From JANPCX01 sp050916095 (GTDB lineage Bacteria; Pseudomonadota; Gammaproteobacteria; Burkholderiales; Burkholderiaceae_C), in the NCBI GenBank assembly GCA_050916095.1, contig CP050901.1, positions 2,356,001-2,420,000 on the forward strand: a DNA stretch of 64,000 nucleotides, in the 5' to 3' direction. The notes under the pieces are model-generated. The model saw only the letters and a list, made by a program, of their open reading frames with translations. It was not told the DNA's origin and made no database searches. Below are positions 45,852 through 54,720 of the stretch, piece by piece. The stretch's first letter is position 1. Every line of letters begins with the position of its first letter. Made by a program: the position numbers and the translations under genes.

Positions 45852-47549
45852 TCATGAGGCCGGCTTGGCAACTGACAAACCAAGGGTATGCACTTGTACA
45901 TGGCACACCGGATGCAGAAGCACCCGGTTTGACAACGAGTCTGACCCTCCCTTCACCTTTTCTATCAGGTGATGGTCGTGCCAGCCTGTCTCTTCCGTGA
46001 TGGCTTGCCCACACCGGACGCACTTGCCCTGCTGTGAGAGAAACAGTGAGGCCCATTGCTTGCGATACGCCATGCTTTTCAGCAGGCGCTGCGAGCGCAG
46101 GTCTTCACCATAGGCCTCCCACGCGGGATCAAAGGGGTTGAAGCCGCCTTTGACCTTTTTGTGCCGGACAATCTCTGTATCGGCTAGCCGATACAGCCGC
46201 TTCCATTGCGGTTCTCCATCTTTAGACCCTGTCCAAACAGCGAACTCAGTCCGTTCTTCGACGGTTGACCAGTAATTCTTGGTCACCCATCTGGCGGTCT
46301 TTTTCGGATGTCTGCGACGTGCCCAGCGTGTCAACCGCCACCACAGTAGCGAGTCGATTTTGCTGAATGTCTCCTTGGCGACCACCGGGTGGTGGTACTG
46401 CGCCCAGCCTCGCAAGACTGGATTCAGCATCTGTATCAGATCCGCCTGTTTCACCATCAAATGGGTTCTGACGATTCCCTTCACTTTTTCATAGAACGCT
46501 CGCACGTTCTTCTTACTCGGTTTGATCAGCAGGGTTCCCTTGTACTTCCGGAAATTCCAGCCTAAGAAATCGAATCCCTGGTCAATGTGTGTGACTCGCG
46601 TCTTCGTCGGTGACAGCCGCAATCCTCGTTGTGCGAGAAACGCTTCTACCCACGGCCGGACTTCGTTTTCCAGAAGGTCTTGCGACGCTCCTGTAATCAC
46701 AAAATCGTCGGCGTACCGAACCACATTAACCTTGAGCTTCTGAACCTTCCACACGCCTACTTTCGCACGCAGGTGCGATTGCAGTTCGGTCTCCAGTCCA
46801 TTCAATGCCACGTTCGCCAGGGTTGGCGAGATGATGCCGCCTTGCGGCGTTCCCTCTTCGGTGCTTGCCAGTTGGCCTTTGTAGACCACTCCTGCCTTCA
46901 GCCACTTGTTCAGGATCTCCTTGTCCATGCAGACATGGTTCACCAGCCACTCGTGGTTGATATGGTCAAAGCAACCTTCGATGTCCGCTTCCAGTACCCA
47001 TCGGGCCGCAGCCTTTTGGGACAGACACACGAACAACTGACTCATGGCATCCGCCGTCGAGCGGTTGCGCCGAAAGCCGTAGCTGTTCGGGTCGCTCTGC
47101 GACTCAACGACAGGTTCCAGACTCAGCAGGTGGAGAGCCTGCATCGCCCGGTCCTTCATCGTCGGAATGCCCAGCGGGCGTTCCTTGCCATTCGCTTTGG
47201 GAATGAAGACCCGCCGCAGCGGCTGCGGTCGATATCCCCTTTGTTGCTTCAACGCACTGACAGCCACCCATTTGCGGGTCGGCGTATCCCACAGCTCGCG
47301 GTCGACGCCTGCCGTCCGCTTGCCTTGGTTCTCAGTGACTCGTCGTACTGCCAACGCTCTGGCGGCAAACGAGCGGATCAGCGATCTTTGCAGGGATTTC
47401 ACCCTGCGCCAATCGTTCTCCTGCGTAGCCTTCGCTATCCGCATTTGCATCGTTCTCACCTGCTGGTCCACCAGCCGCCAATCGATGGCGTGCCAGCTGT
47501 TCGGCAGGCGTGAAGACGCAGAATCACCGTGATCGATGATCTTTTCCAT
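45852..47549 (-). CDS. ltrA: Group II intron reverse transcriptase / maturase (LtrA-type)
   Basis: 565 residues. The reverse transcriptase fingers and palm include GKERPLGIPTMKDRAMQ, PQGGIISP and the active-site YADD (VVRYADDFVITG). A maturase X domain (around KGIVRTHLMVKQADLIQMLNPVLRGWAQYH) follows. The C-terminal HNH endonuclease shows CVRCG...HDHHLIEKVKGGSDSLSNRVLLHPVCHVQVH. ATG 47549 with GAGGAC upstream is preferred over ATG 47606. All catalytic motifs are intact, so the intron may be mobile. Confidence 0.93.
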   Translation of the reverse strand: MEKIIDHGDSASSRLPNSWHAIDWRLVDQQVRTMQMRIAKATQENDWRRVKSLQRSLIRSFAARALAVRRVTENQGKRTAGVDRELWDTPTRKWVAVSALKQQRGYRPQPLRRVFIPKANGKERPLGIPTMKDRAMQALHLLSLEPVVESQSDPNSYGFRRNRSTADAMSQLFVCLSQKAAARWVLEADIEGCFDHINHEWLVNHVCMDKEILNKWLKAGVVYKGQLASTEEGTPQGGIISPTLANVALNGLETELQSHLRAKVGVWKVQKLKVNVVRYADDFVITGASQDLLENEVRPWVEAFLAQRGLRLSPTKTRVTHIDQGFDFLGWNFRKYKGTLLIKPSKKNVRAFYEKVKGIVRTHLMVKQADLIQMLNPVLRGWAQYHHPVVAKETFSKIDSLLWWRLTRWARRRHPKKTARWVTKNYWSTVEERTEFAVWTGSKDGEPQWKRLYRLADTEIVRHKKVKGGFNPFDPAWEAYGEDLRSQRLLKSMAYRKQWASLFLSQQGKCVRCGQAITEETGWHDHHLIEKVKGGSDSLSNRVLLHPVCHVQVHTLGLSVAKPAS

Positions 47550-48628
47550 ACAGTCCTCATTGGTTGCCCGTTGAAGACGCACGCCTCCCCAAAGGGATGG
47601 ATGCATCCCCTCGGGGTGTCGTTGAACTCAGCAACCGGCTCGCGACGGTTGCACCACGTGGAAGTGGGCCTGCTTTCGCAGCGGGGTGATTCAGACCCCT
47701 ATCCCAGCGATTACAGCCGGGCATTCGCTTTTTCCACAATCCCATACCCCCTCACCCGACAGGTCGCCTTACGGCTTCCCTGCCGATGTGCATACACATC
47801 GGCGAGCAGTGGGGCTTACCACGTTCCTCAAATTGCCGACAGCACGGTGTTGAACCGTGTTGTCTATCCGTTTAGGGTCTGTCTTTCCCGGAGCTGCGCT
47901 GATGGCGACGTGCACTCTTTTGCGACGAGAGCAACCGGCAGCGTGCCTTTTGGCTATGGCCTAACAGCAGGTTTGGCCATTCAATTCTTACCCGGGTTCA
48001 GCCGACAGTTCACGTAGGTTACCCATGCGGAACTAGCCTGGCCCCTCGTCCGCCTTCCTGCTGGCAGAGTCCATGCGTGTCCTCGCGGCGCACGCATGCC
48101 ACAGATGTGGGAGACGTTGTCTGATGGGCTTCACACAGGTTCGTTACCGATCCTGCATGCCACCGTAGGCTACCGTTGGTCGTACATCGGGTCGCGGCCA
48201 TGACGTTTCCGTCATGTGCGACAAGGCAATTTGAGGCATTGCCACTCTTGTTGTGAACTCGCTTTGGAGACCGTCGAAATCGACGTGTTTTCGACCTGCT
48301 TTTGGCAGGCGGTTGAAATGTTGAGCATGGCACTGGGCCATTCCAGCACTTCTTCTACGTCTTCCCAGGCTGCTTGGTTGCAGTTGGAGTGACATGACGC
48401 TACCACGGTCCCCCTTGGAGAGATTTCCAAGGCTTTCCGTTACGGCACCCGACTACTGCTTCGGGTGTTCTCCATGGGGCATGATGCCCCCGTTGCTCTG
48501 AGCCTTTAGGCCCTGTTCACATATGGGTTGTCGTGACCCACGAACGTCTGGAGGTCGCTGCCTCCAGACTCTGGGGGAGATCTCCCCAGAGAGTGACACG
48601 TTTGATACGTGTCGCACCGCAAAAGCGA

Positions 48629-48634
48629 ATTATA
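48629..48634 (-). promoter_or_regulatory. Perfect -10 box (TATAAT), likely the native guaB promoter
   Basis: TATAAT on the guaB strand, 12 nt before the intron 5' end. The -35 region is poor. The expected start point (about 48621) would leave only about four nucleotides of exon before the intron. Confidence 0.55.
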
Positions 48635-48783
48635 CGGAAGGCCGTCGATCTCGATCGTACTCACGCCGGAACGCACAGGTCACCTCAAGAAACCAAACCA
48701 CTGTCGCCGCCCCAACCAAAACCCTCCCCCGAACCCGTCCGCGCCGTTAAACTGGCCGCCTGACTGACTTTCAGGATGCCGCC

Positions 48784-49287
48784 ATGTCCCGTTTCGGCCC
48801 CGTGTTATTGACCGTTGCACTTTGCGCTTTGAGCGCACTGCCCGCCATGGCGCAGTGGAAGTGGAAAGACGCGAACGGCAGCGTGCAGTACAGCGACTCA
48901 CCACCGCCCTCCAACGTGAAGGAAGCTGACATCCTGCAGCGCCCTAACGCCGCACGGCGCGCATCCGTGCCTGCCACCTCGGCAGCGCCAGCACCTGCGG
49001 CCAGCGTGCCGGCAACGTCCGCAGCGCCCAAGGTCGACAAAGAATTGGAAGATCGCAAGAAAAAACAAGAAGAGCTCGAAGCCGCCAAGAAGAAAGAAGT
49101 GGATCAAAAAAATGCGGCCCTGCGCAAAGAAAACTGCACCCAGGCCCGCAACTACATGAAGTCCTTGGAAGACGGCATGCGCATCTCGCGCACCACATCA
49201 ACCGGTGAGCGAGAAATCCTGGACGACGCAGGCCGCGCCGCTGAAGTCAAACGCACCCAAGCCATCATCAAGAGCGACTGCAAATAA
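48784..49287 (+). CDS. DUF4124-domain exported protein
   Basis: 167 residues. The signal peptide (VLLTVALCALSALPAMAQ) is followed at once by the DUF4124 core WKWKDANGSVQYSDSPPP. An Ala/Pro linker and a charged coiled coil (KELEDRKKKQEELEAAKKKEV) come next, then a C-terminal part with two cysteines. Its position divergent from guaB is common in Comamonadaceae. Function unknown; periplasmic by prediction. Confidence 0.88.
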   Translation: MSRFGPVLLTVALCALSALPAMAQWKWKDANGSVQYSDSPPPSNVKEADILQRPNAARRASVPATSAAPAPAASVPATSAAPKVDKELEDRKKKQEELEAAKKKEVDQKNAALRKENCTQARNYMKSLEDGMRISRTTSTGEREILDDAGRAAEVKRTQAIIKSDCK

Positions 49288-49339
49288 GCCGCTTGTCTCG
49301 GACTCAAAAAAAGGCAGCTCAGCGCTTAATGCCAGTCAG

Positions 49340-50650
49340 TTAAGAGCTGACTGGCATTTTTCTTGGGTACTTGGAAGCTCTGTGTTTGACAACTCTGGGG
49401 CAAGAGCGAGAGCGCCGAGGTGGCAGGAGGAAGATATGGGCCTGCTCGTAAAGCACGCTCAATCGCTTGGGCAAGGTAGCGGCAGATTCCAGCGGCGCAA
49501 AGCGCAGCAGTTCAATGATGGCAATACAGGCCACATGAAAGCCGATGCGTACAGGTGGCACTTTCAGGTGCTGCGCCATCAGCCGCATTTGCCGACGCAA
49601 CAAGGTATAGGCGATGAGGACGCCCCAAATCTCTTGTCGCACCAAGCCTGGTTGTTTGCTACGCAAGACAAAACTGTTGGCTTGCAAGGACTGTTTGATC
49701 TCCCGAAAACCCAGCTCAATCTCCCAGCGCTGACAGTACAGGGCGGCCAGTTGTTTGACCGGATAACGCTTGGGATCGTTCAGCGAGGTGATGAAGCGAC
49801 GCGTGCGTGTACCCAGCTGTACTTCAATCAGGCGCGCCTGCCACCACAGCGGCAGTTCTGGTGCGAGCTTGCGTGCTTGCTGCGATACGGGCATGCGTAT
49901 CGTGTAGTCCCCTGGGCCGTGGGTGGCGACGATCTCATGGCGCAAGTTGTCCTTGGCACGCATGAGCCAGTGACGATCCCTGCCCTGTTGCTGCCACTGC
50001 AGCAGGAAAGCGGCTGAGAAGTAGGCCCGGTCAAACACCGTGATGGACTCGTCGGGCACTTGCAGACTGGCGGCCAAGGTGAGCTCGCCTTGCGTCATGG
50101 CTCCTAATTGAGCATCCATGAGTTCGTGGCTGTGCGTATCCATCAGGCACACGGCACGCAGTTGGGGCCAACTGCCCGCGCCATGCTGGTTGGCGCAGCA
50201 ACCCAAACCTTCGCGATTCTCAGGTGTGTCCGGGGCTGACCAGACCACGCCATCCACGGCCAGCACGCGCAGGCCGTTCAATCCCGTGTCATGAGAGTCG
50301 CGCTGCGCGCCCCATGCTTGGGTGAGCTGCTTGAACAGGTTCGCCAGCGGTTCATCGCCCAAACGCTGGCGCGTTTGTATCGCCGCGCTCGCAGCACACA
50401 CCGGCTTTGGTGTGTCCAGCATCAAATCGAGTTGCCGCACCACATGCCAGATGGGCTGATTCCTGAACAGCGCCAAGCCAATGACCAGCCACACCACATG
50501 CTCAGCGGGTAGTCTTCGTCGCCTGATGGAGGCCTTACCTGTGGCCGCCAAGGCTTGGTGGATCCACAACGGGTCAATCAGCTCGCTCAATCCGTCCAAA
50601 CACGCTGGGGTCTTGTTTAGCGTTTGCGACAGCTCTACTTGAAATTCCAT
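49340..50650 (-). CDS. IS4-family transposase
   Basis: 436 residues. DDE residues are seen in VLAVDGVVWS, ITVFDRAYFS and the YREK signature of IS4 enzymes (Y-CQ-R-WEI-E-LGFREI-K). The N-terminal helical domain is complete. The gene fills the element. Confidence 0.93.
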   Translation of the reverse strand: MEFQVELSQTLNKTPACLDGLSELIDPLWIHQALAATGKASIRRRRLPAEHVVWLVIGLALFRNQPIWHVVRQLDLMLDTPKPVCAASAAIQTRQRLGDEPLANLFKQLTQAWGAQRDSHDTGLNGLRVLAVDGVVWSAPDTPENREGLGCCANQHGAGSWPQLRAVCLMDTHSHELMDAQLGAMTQGELTLAASLQVPDESITVFDRAYFSAAFLLQWQQQGRDRHWLMRAKDNLRHEIVATHGPGDYTIRMPVSQQARKLAPELPLWWQARLIEVQLGTRTRRFITSLNDPKRYPVKQLAALYCQRWEIELGFREIKQSLQANSFVLRSKQPGLVRQEIWGVLIAYTLLRRQMRLMAQHLKVPPVRIGFHVACIAIIELLRFAPLESAATLPKRLSVLYEQAHIFLLPPRRSRSCPRVVKHRASKYPRKMPVSS

Positions 50651-50682
50651 AAAAAAGGGACGTGATCAACACGTCCCTTTTT
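50651..50682. terminator. Hairpin with A/T tails at the transposase end of the IS4 element
   Basis: GGGACGTG-ATCAA-CACGTCCC flanked by six A and five T, directly upstream of the transposase ATG. It may stop outside transcription (from the rnfH side) from entering the transposase gene, a known device in ISs. Confidence 0.6.
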
Positions 50683-50725
50683 ACCCCGCCTCGAATGCCA
50701 GCCTCTTAACTGACTGGCATTGAGC

Positions 50726-51067
50726 TCAGCGCTGCCTTTTTCTTTTGGCGGCGACTTCCTCGGCGGCTTTGATGCGGGCCTTGTGGTCGGCATATCGCTC
50801 GCGTCGCGCTTGTTTGGGATCCACACGCAGACCTCGGTAAATCTCCACTCGGTCTTTGTCGCGCAGCACATGGTCAGGTGCTTGCAACTTGCCCCAAACG
50901 CCCACTGCGGGCTTTTCGGCTTCTTGTTCATGAACCCACCAACCGCAGCGCTGCAAAGCGTGCAGCACCGTGCTGCCGGAAGGCAGCGTCAAGGTCAGCA
51001 GCTCTACCTGGCGAGGTGCCACGCTGCGCACCACAGTGACTTCAATGACAGCGTCAGCGGGGGCCAT
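50726..51067 (-). CDS. rnfH: RnfH-family ubiquitin-like protein
   Basis: 113 residues with a beta-grasp pattern (IEVTVVRSVAPRQVELLTLTLPSGSTV...VWGKL...LRDKDRVEIYRGLRVDPK) and a basic tail. The ATG lies inside the end of ratA (14-bp overlap), the standard ratA-rnfH arrangement. The IS4 target duplication covers the stop codon but leaves the protein unchanged. Confidence 0.88.
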   Translation of the reverse strand: MAPADAVIEVTVVRSVAPRQVELLTLTLPSGSTVLHALQRCGWWVHEQEAEKPAVGVWGKLQAPDHVLRDKDRVEIYRGLRVDPKQARRERYADHKARIKAAEEVAAKRKRQR

Positions 51068-51509
51068 AGACCTGCTCGGCGCGAGCCACAAAAGAATCCA
51101 CAAAGGTATTGGCGATGCGGTCAAACACCGGGCTGACCACCAGCTCCAATGCACGGCTGCTGAAGGCGTAACGCAGGTTGAACTCAATCTTGCAAGCACT
51201 GCCCTCGTCACCGCCGGGCAATGTCAGTGGCGAGAAGCCCCAGGTGCCGTCCAACACAGAGAACGGACCATCCACCAGAGATACCGCCACCTGCCGGTGA
51301 GCGTCGTGCACATTACGGGTGGTGAAGCTGTGGCGCACACCGGCATAGGCCAAGTGCAAACGAGCGGTGACACCATCCACATGCTGCTCAAGCACTTCTG
51401 CGCGTTCGCACCACGGCAGGAACTTCGGATAGTCCTGTACAGCCATCACCAAGTCCGCCATTTCCTGGGGCGAATACCAAAGAAGAACTGATTTTTTGAC
51501 GTGCTTCAT
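51054..51509 (-). CDS. ratA: RatA-family START/SRPBCC-domain protein
   Basis: 151 residues, SRPBCC fold (KSVLLWYSPQEMADLVMAVQDYPKFLPWCERAEV...FVARAEQVYG). In E. coli RatA binds 50S subunits; other family members act in coenzyme Q function (Coq10-like). ATG 51509 starts MKHVKKSVL. Divergent from smpB with 47 nt between. Confidence 0.88.
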   Translation of the reverse strand: MKHVKKSVLLWYSPQEMADLVMAVQDYPKFLPWCERAEVLEQHVDGVTARLHLAYAGVRHSFTTRNVHDAHRQVAVSLVDGPFSVLDGTWGFSPLTLPGGDEGSACKIEFNLRYAFSSRALELVVSPVFDRIANTFVDSFVARAEQVYGPR

Positions 51510-51556
51510 ACAATGGCAGGATTGTAGAGAGGGCACACGCTCTCCACGTGCCACAC

Positions 51557-52036
51557 ATGACCAAACAAGAAACCACCAAACCCATTGCCGAAAACCGCCG
51601 CGCCCGGTTCGACTACCACATCAGCGAATGTTACGAAGCGGGAATGGTGCTGGTCGGCTGGGAGATCAAGGCCGTGCGCGCCGGGCAGGTGCAGCTGACC
51701 GACGGTTATGTGGTGATCAAGGGTGGTGAGCTTTTCCTGATTGGCTGCCGCATCAACGCCCTGCGCAGCGCCTCCACCCACGTCAACCCGGAAGCCGACC
51801 GCACCCGCAAACTCTTGATGCACAAAGAAGAGATCAGGCGGCTGATCGGCAAAGTGGAACAAAAAGGCTTCACCTTGGTGCCGCTGGACTTGCACTACAA
51901 AGGCGGCCGGGTCAAAGCCGAAATCGCTTTGGCCAAAGGCAAGGCGGAGCACGACAAACGGGATTCAGAAAAACAAAAAGACTGGGACCGGGAGCATGCG
52001 CGGTTGATGCGGCACAAGGTGTCAAGCAAGGTTTGA
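51557..52036 (+). CDS. smpB: tmRNA-binding protein SmpB
   Basis: 159 residues, full length. Core ARFDYHISECYEAGMVLVGWEIKAVRAG and the basic C-terminal tail (DKRDSEKQKDWDREHARLMRH) needed for trans-translation. ATG 51557 (MTKQETTKPIAENRRARFDY). Its end overlaps the next convergent gene by 15 bp. Confidence 0.95.
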   Translation: MTKQETTKPIAENRRARFDYHISECYEAGMVLVGWEIKAVRAGQVQLTDGYVVIKGGELFLIGCRINALRSASTHVNPEADRTRKLLMHKEEIRRLIGKVEQKGFTLVPLDLHYKGGRVKAEIALAKGKAEHDKRDSEKQKDWDREHARLMRHKVSSKV

Positions 52037-53215
52037 TTCAACCAACGCCCGCTCACAATCCGCCACCAAATCCCCCACCGCCTCCAGCCCCACTGAAAAC
52101 CGCACCAAGGTGCCGCGCCAAGCGGGTTGGTCGCGCATCAAACGCAGGTCGTAAGGCATCACCAGGCTGATGGGGCCAGCCCAGGAAAAACCGATCTTGA
52201 AGAGTTGCAGTGCGTCAACAAAGGCGTCCACTTGGGCCACGCTGTAACGCTCATCGAACACCACAGAGAACAGCCCTGCCGCTTGCGTACACAAGGCGGC
52301 CCAGTTGGCATGGCCCGGTGATGTGGGCCAAGCCGGGTGCAGTACAGCGGCCACTTCAGGTCGCTTCGCCCACCATGCTGCCAAGGTGCGCGCCGCCGCA
52401 TCGTGGGCGGCATATCGCAATCCAATACTGAGCAGGGAACGCAGCAGAAGCTCCACATCGTTGCCACCCACGCCAAAACCCAGCCGCATGTGGGTGGCAG
52501 CCAATCGCAGGCGCAGGTCTTCGTTGACCGTGGTGACCGACCCCATCAGCACATCGCCGCCACCCGAGGGGTATTTGGTAAGGGCTTGCATGGAGACGTC
52601 CACACCGAGACCATCGCCAAGCTGAAACGGATTGAAGGCGATGCCTGCGCCCCAGGTGTTGTCGATAGCCGTGAGCACGCCATGGTCGCGGCAGATGCGC
52701 ACGAGCGCTGGCAAGTCGGGAAACTCCATAGTCACCGAACCTGCAGCCTCCAACCACACCAAACGGCTCTTGGGGCTCAGCAGCGCGCGCAGACTTTGCG
52801 GCTCCATGGCGTCATAGAACTTCGCGGTGATGCCCCAGCCCGCCAGTTCGTTTTGAGCCAAGGCTTTGTTGGGGCCATAGGCATTGTTGGGGATCAAAAC
52901 TTCATCACCCGCTTGCAAAAAAGCAAAGTTGATCAGGGCGATGGCGGCCAGACCGCTGGGCGCGAGCAGCGTATCCCGCCCCCCTTCCAGTGAGGCGATA
53001 CGCGCCTCCAGTGTGAAGCTGGTGGGCGTGCCGTGCAGGCCGTAGGTGTAGCCGGTTTTGTCTTTCCACTGCCGGGCCTTGAGCGCAGCGGTGTTTTCAA
53101 AAATCACCGTCGAGGCTTTGTGCACGCCGGGGTTCACCGCCTGAAAACCCTCTGGGGGTTGGTAGGGGTGGTGGATGAGGGAGGTGCTGGGCGCTAACGG
53201 TTTGGAATCGCTCAT
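52022..53215 (-). CDS. metC: Cystathionine beta-lyase-like PLP enzyme (Cys/Met metabolism family)
   Basis: 397 residues. A GxxxT-rich N-terminus (TGYTYGLHGTPTSFTLEARIASLEGG) is followed by the cofactor-binding ALIN and AIDNTWGAGIAF segments and the PLP lysine in QALTKYPSGGGDVLMGSV. Fits MetC-type cystathionine beta-lyase, cleaving cystathionine to homocysteine; a gamma-synthase or related lyase cannot be excluded. ATG 53215 (MSDSKPLAPS) is chosen by family alignment. Confidence 0.85.
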   Translation of the reverse strand: MSDSKPLAPSTSLIHHPYQPPEGFQAVNPGVHKASTVIFENTAALKARQWKDKTGYTYGLHGTPTSFTLEARIASLEGGRDTLLAPSGLAAIALINFAFLQAGDEVLIPNNAYGPNKALAQNELAGWGITAKFYDAMEPQSLRALLSPKSRLVWLEAAGSVTMEFPDLPALVRICRDHGVLTAIDNTWGAGIAFNPFQLGDGLGVDVSMQALTKYPSGGGDVLMGSVTTVNEDLRLRLAATHMRLGFGVGGNDVELLLRSLLSIGLRYAAHDAAARTLAAWWAKRPEVAAVLHPAWPTSPGHANWAALCTQAAGLFSVVFDERYSVAQVDAFVDALQLFKIGFSWAGPISLVMPYDLRLMRDQPAWRGTLVRFSVGLEAVGDLVADCERALVESNLA

Positions 53216-53238
53216 GTCTCGCCCGCTTTTTGGATCGA

Positions 53239-54627
53239 TCAAATCGGCTGCGCAATCAAATCATGGCCGCGCGCCTCGAGAATGCGGGCCTTGGTGAACT
53301 CGCCCACCTTCAAGGTCTTGGACGCTTTCTCAGGCGGCATCAAATGCACCAAGCCGTCGATCTCCGGCGCATCGGCATAACTGCGCCCCACCCCGCCCTT
53401 GCGGCCCAAGGCGGGTGCGGAGTCCACCAGCACCTGCATGGTGGCGCCGATGCGTTGGCGCAGTTTGGCGGTGGAAATTTCTTCGGCCACGGCCATGAAA
53501 CGGGCGCGGCGTTCTTCACGCAATTCGGCGGGCACTGCGCCCTCCAAGGCATTCGCGGTGGCACCCTCGACAGGCGAGTAGGCAAAACAGCCTGCGCGGT
53601 CGATTTGGGCTTCGCGCATGAAGTCGAGCAGGTACTCAAATTCGCTTTCCGTCTCACCGGGAAAGCCCGCGATGAAGGTACTGCGCACGACGATTTGCGG
53701 GCACACCTCGCGCCAGCGCAAGAGACGCTCCATGTTGCGCTCGCCGCTGGCGGGGCGTTTCATGCGTTTGAGCACATCGGGGTGGGCGTGTTGCAGCGGC
53801 ACGTCGAGGTAGGGAAGGATTTTTCCTTCGGCCATCAGGGGCAGCAACTCGTCCACATGCGGGTAGGGGTAGACGTAGTGCAAACGCACCCAGGCGCCAT
53901 GTAACGCAGCCAAGTCACCTAATTTTTCGCACAAATCGAGCATGCGGGTTTTGACAGGTTTGCCATCCCAAAAACCGGTGCGGTACTTCACGTCCACGCC
54001 ATAGGCGCTGGTGTCCTGGCTGATGACCAAGAGCTCTTTCACACCAGATTCGAACAAACGCTGCGCCTCGCCGAGCACATCACCAATCGGACGCGACACC
54101 AAATCGCCCCGCATGCTCGGGATGATGCAAAAGGTGCAGCGGTGGTTGCAGCCCTCGCTGATCTTCAGGTAGGCGTAGTGCTTGGGCGTGAGTTTGATGC
54201 CGGCGGGGGGCACCAAATCAATGAAGGGGTCATGCGGCTTGGGCACATGCAAATGCACCGCATCCATCACCTCTTGGGTGGCGTGTGGGCCCGTCACGGA
54301 CAGCACACTGGGGTGCATTTGTTTCACCAAATTGCCGCCACCGTCACCGGCTTTGGCACCCAAACAACCGGTGACGATGACCTTGCCGTTGGCCGCCAAG
54401 GCTTCGCCGATGGTGTCCAGGCTTTCTTTCACGGCATCGTCTATGAAACCGCAGGTGTTGACGATGACAAGGTCCGCCCCGGCAAAGGTTTTGCTGGTTT
54501 GGTAGCCCTCGGCACTGAGCTGGGTGAGGATGAGTTCGGAGTCGGTGAGGGCTTTGGGGCAGCCCAGGGAGACGAAGCCGATTTTGGGACCGGCGTTAGG
54601 AATGTCTAAGGGTTTGAGTTCGTTCAT
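53239..54627 (-). CDS. rimO: Ribosomal protein S12 methylthiotransferase RimO
   Basis: 462 residues. N-terminal UPF0004 domain (GFVSLGCPKALTDSE ... VNTCGFIDDA ... VTGCLGA), radical-SAM motif CNHRCTFC, and a C-terminal TRAM domain. It methylthiolates a conserved aspartate of S12. ATG 54627 is the conserved start. Confidence 0.95.
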   Translation of the reverse strand: MNELKPLDIPNAGPKIGFVSLGCPKALTDSELILTQLSAEGYQTSKTFAGADLVIVNTCGFIDDAVKESLDTIGEALAANGKVIVTGCLGAKAGDGGGNLVKQMHPSVLSVTGPHATQEVMDAVHLHVPKPHDPFIDLVPPAGIKLTPKHYAYLKISEGCNHRCTFCIIPSMRGDLVSRPIGDVLGEAQRLFESGVKELLVISQDTSAYGVDVKYRTGFWDGKPVKTRMLDLCEKLGDLAALHGAWVRLHYVYPYPHVDELLPLMAEGKILPYLDVPLQHAHPDVLKRMKRPASGERNMERLLRWREVCPQIVVRSTFIAGFPGETESEFEYLLDFMREAQIDRAGCFAYSPVEGATANALEGAVPAELREERRARFMAVAEEISTAKLRQRIGATMQVLVDSAPALGRKGGVGRSYADAPEIDGLVHLMPPEKASKTLKVGEFTKARILEARGHDLIAQPI

Positions 54628-54720
54628 GCGGCGCATTTTCGCCGATAGGCAGAAAACGGTGGGAAGTAAAGCGTGCTTGCAGCGTTTGGGGTGCCTCCAC
54701 CAATGCGAAACAAACTGCTT

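Larger units (their letters stand above)
45704..48617 (-). mobile_element. Group II intron with HNH-type maturase, inserted in the guaB leader
   Basis: The 5' end GTGCG at 48617 matches the group II consensus. The exon just upstream reads CTTTTGCG, and the intron carries its perfect 8-nt complement CGCAAAAG (EBS1, 47917-47924). A 6-nt EBS2 candidate (47982-47987) pairs with TAATTC of the exon. Domain V (45740-45773) is canonical. The 3' end is taken at ...CTAC (45704), less certain by a few bases. The ORF lies between domains III and V as expected. Confidence 0.85.
49327..50722 (-). mobile_element. IS4-family insertion sequence (complete)
   Basis: 1,396 bp. The ends TAATGCCAGTCAGTTAAGAG and, inverted, CAATGCCAGTCAGTTAAGAG resemble those of IS4 itself. 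The 11-bp target duplication AGCTCAGCGCT is at 49316-49326 and 50723-50733. It encodes one transposase. Confidence 0.93.
49306..50742. terminator. Bidirectional terminator split by the IS4-family element
   Basis: Removing the IS (49327-50722) and one 11-bp duplication joins AAAAAGGCAGC-TCAGC to GCTGCCTTTTT. The result is an 11-bp perfect stem with A- and T-tails between the convergent DUF4124 gene and rnfH. As it stands, neither half forms the full stem. Confidence 0.65.

Noticed and set aside
47750..48100. Separate small genes upstream of the maturase ORF
   Set aside because: This region is the ribozyme part (domains I-III) of the group II intron, containing the EBS1 and EBS2 sequences.
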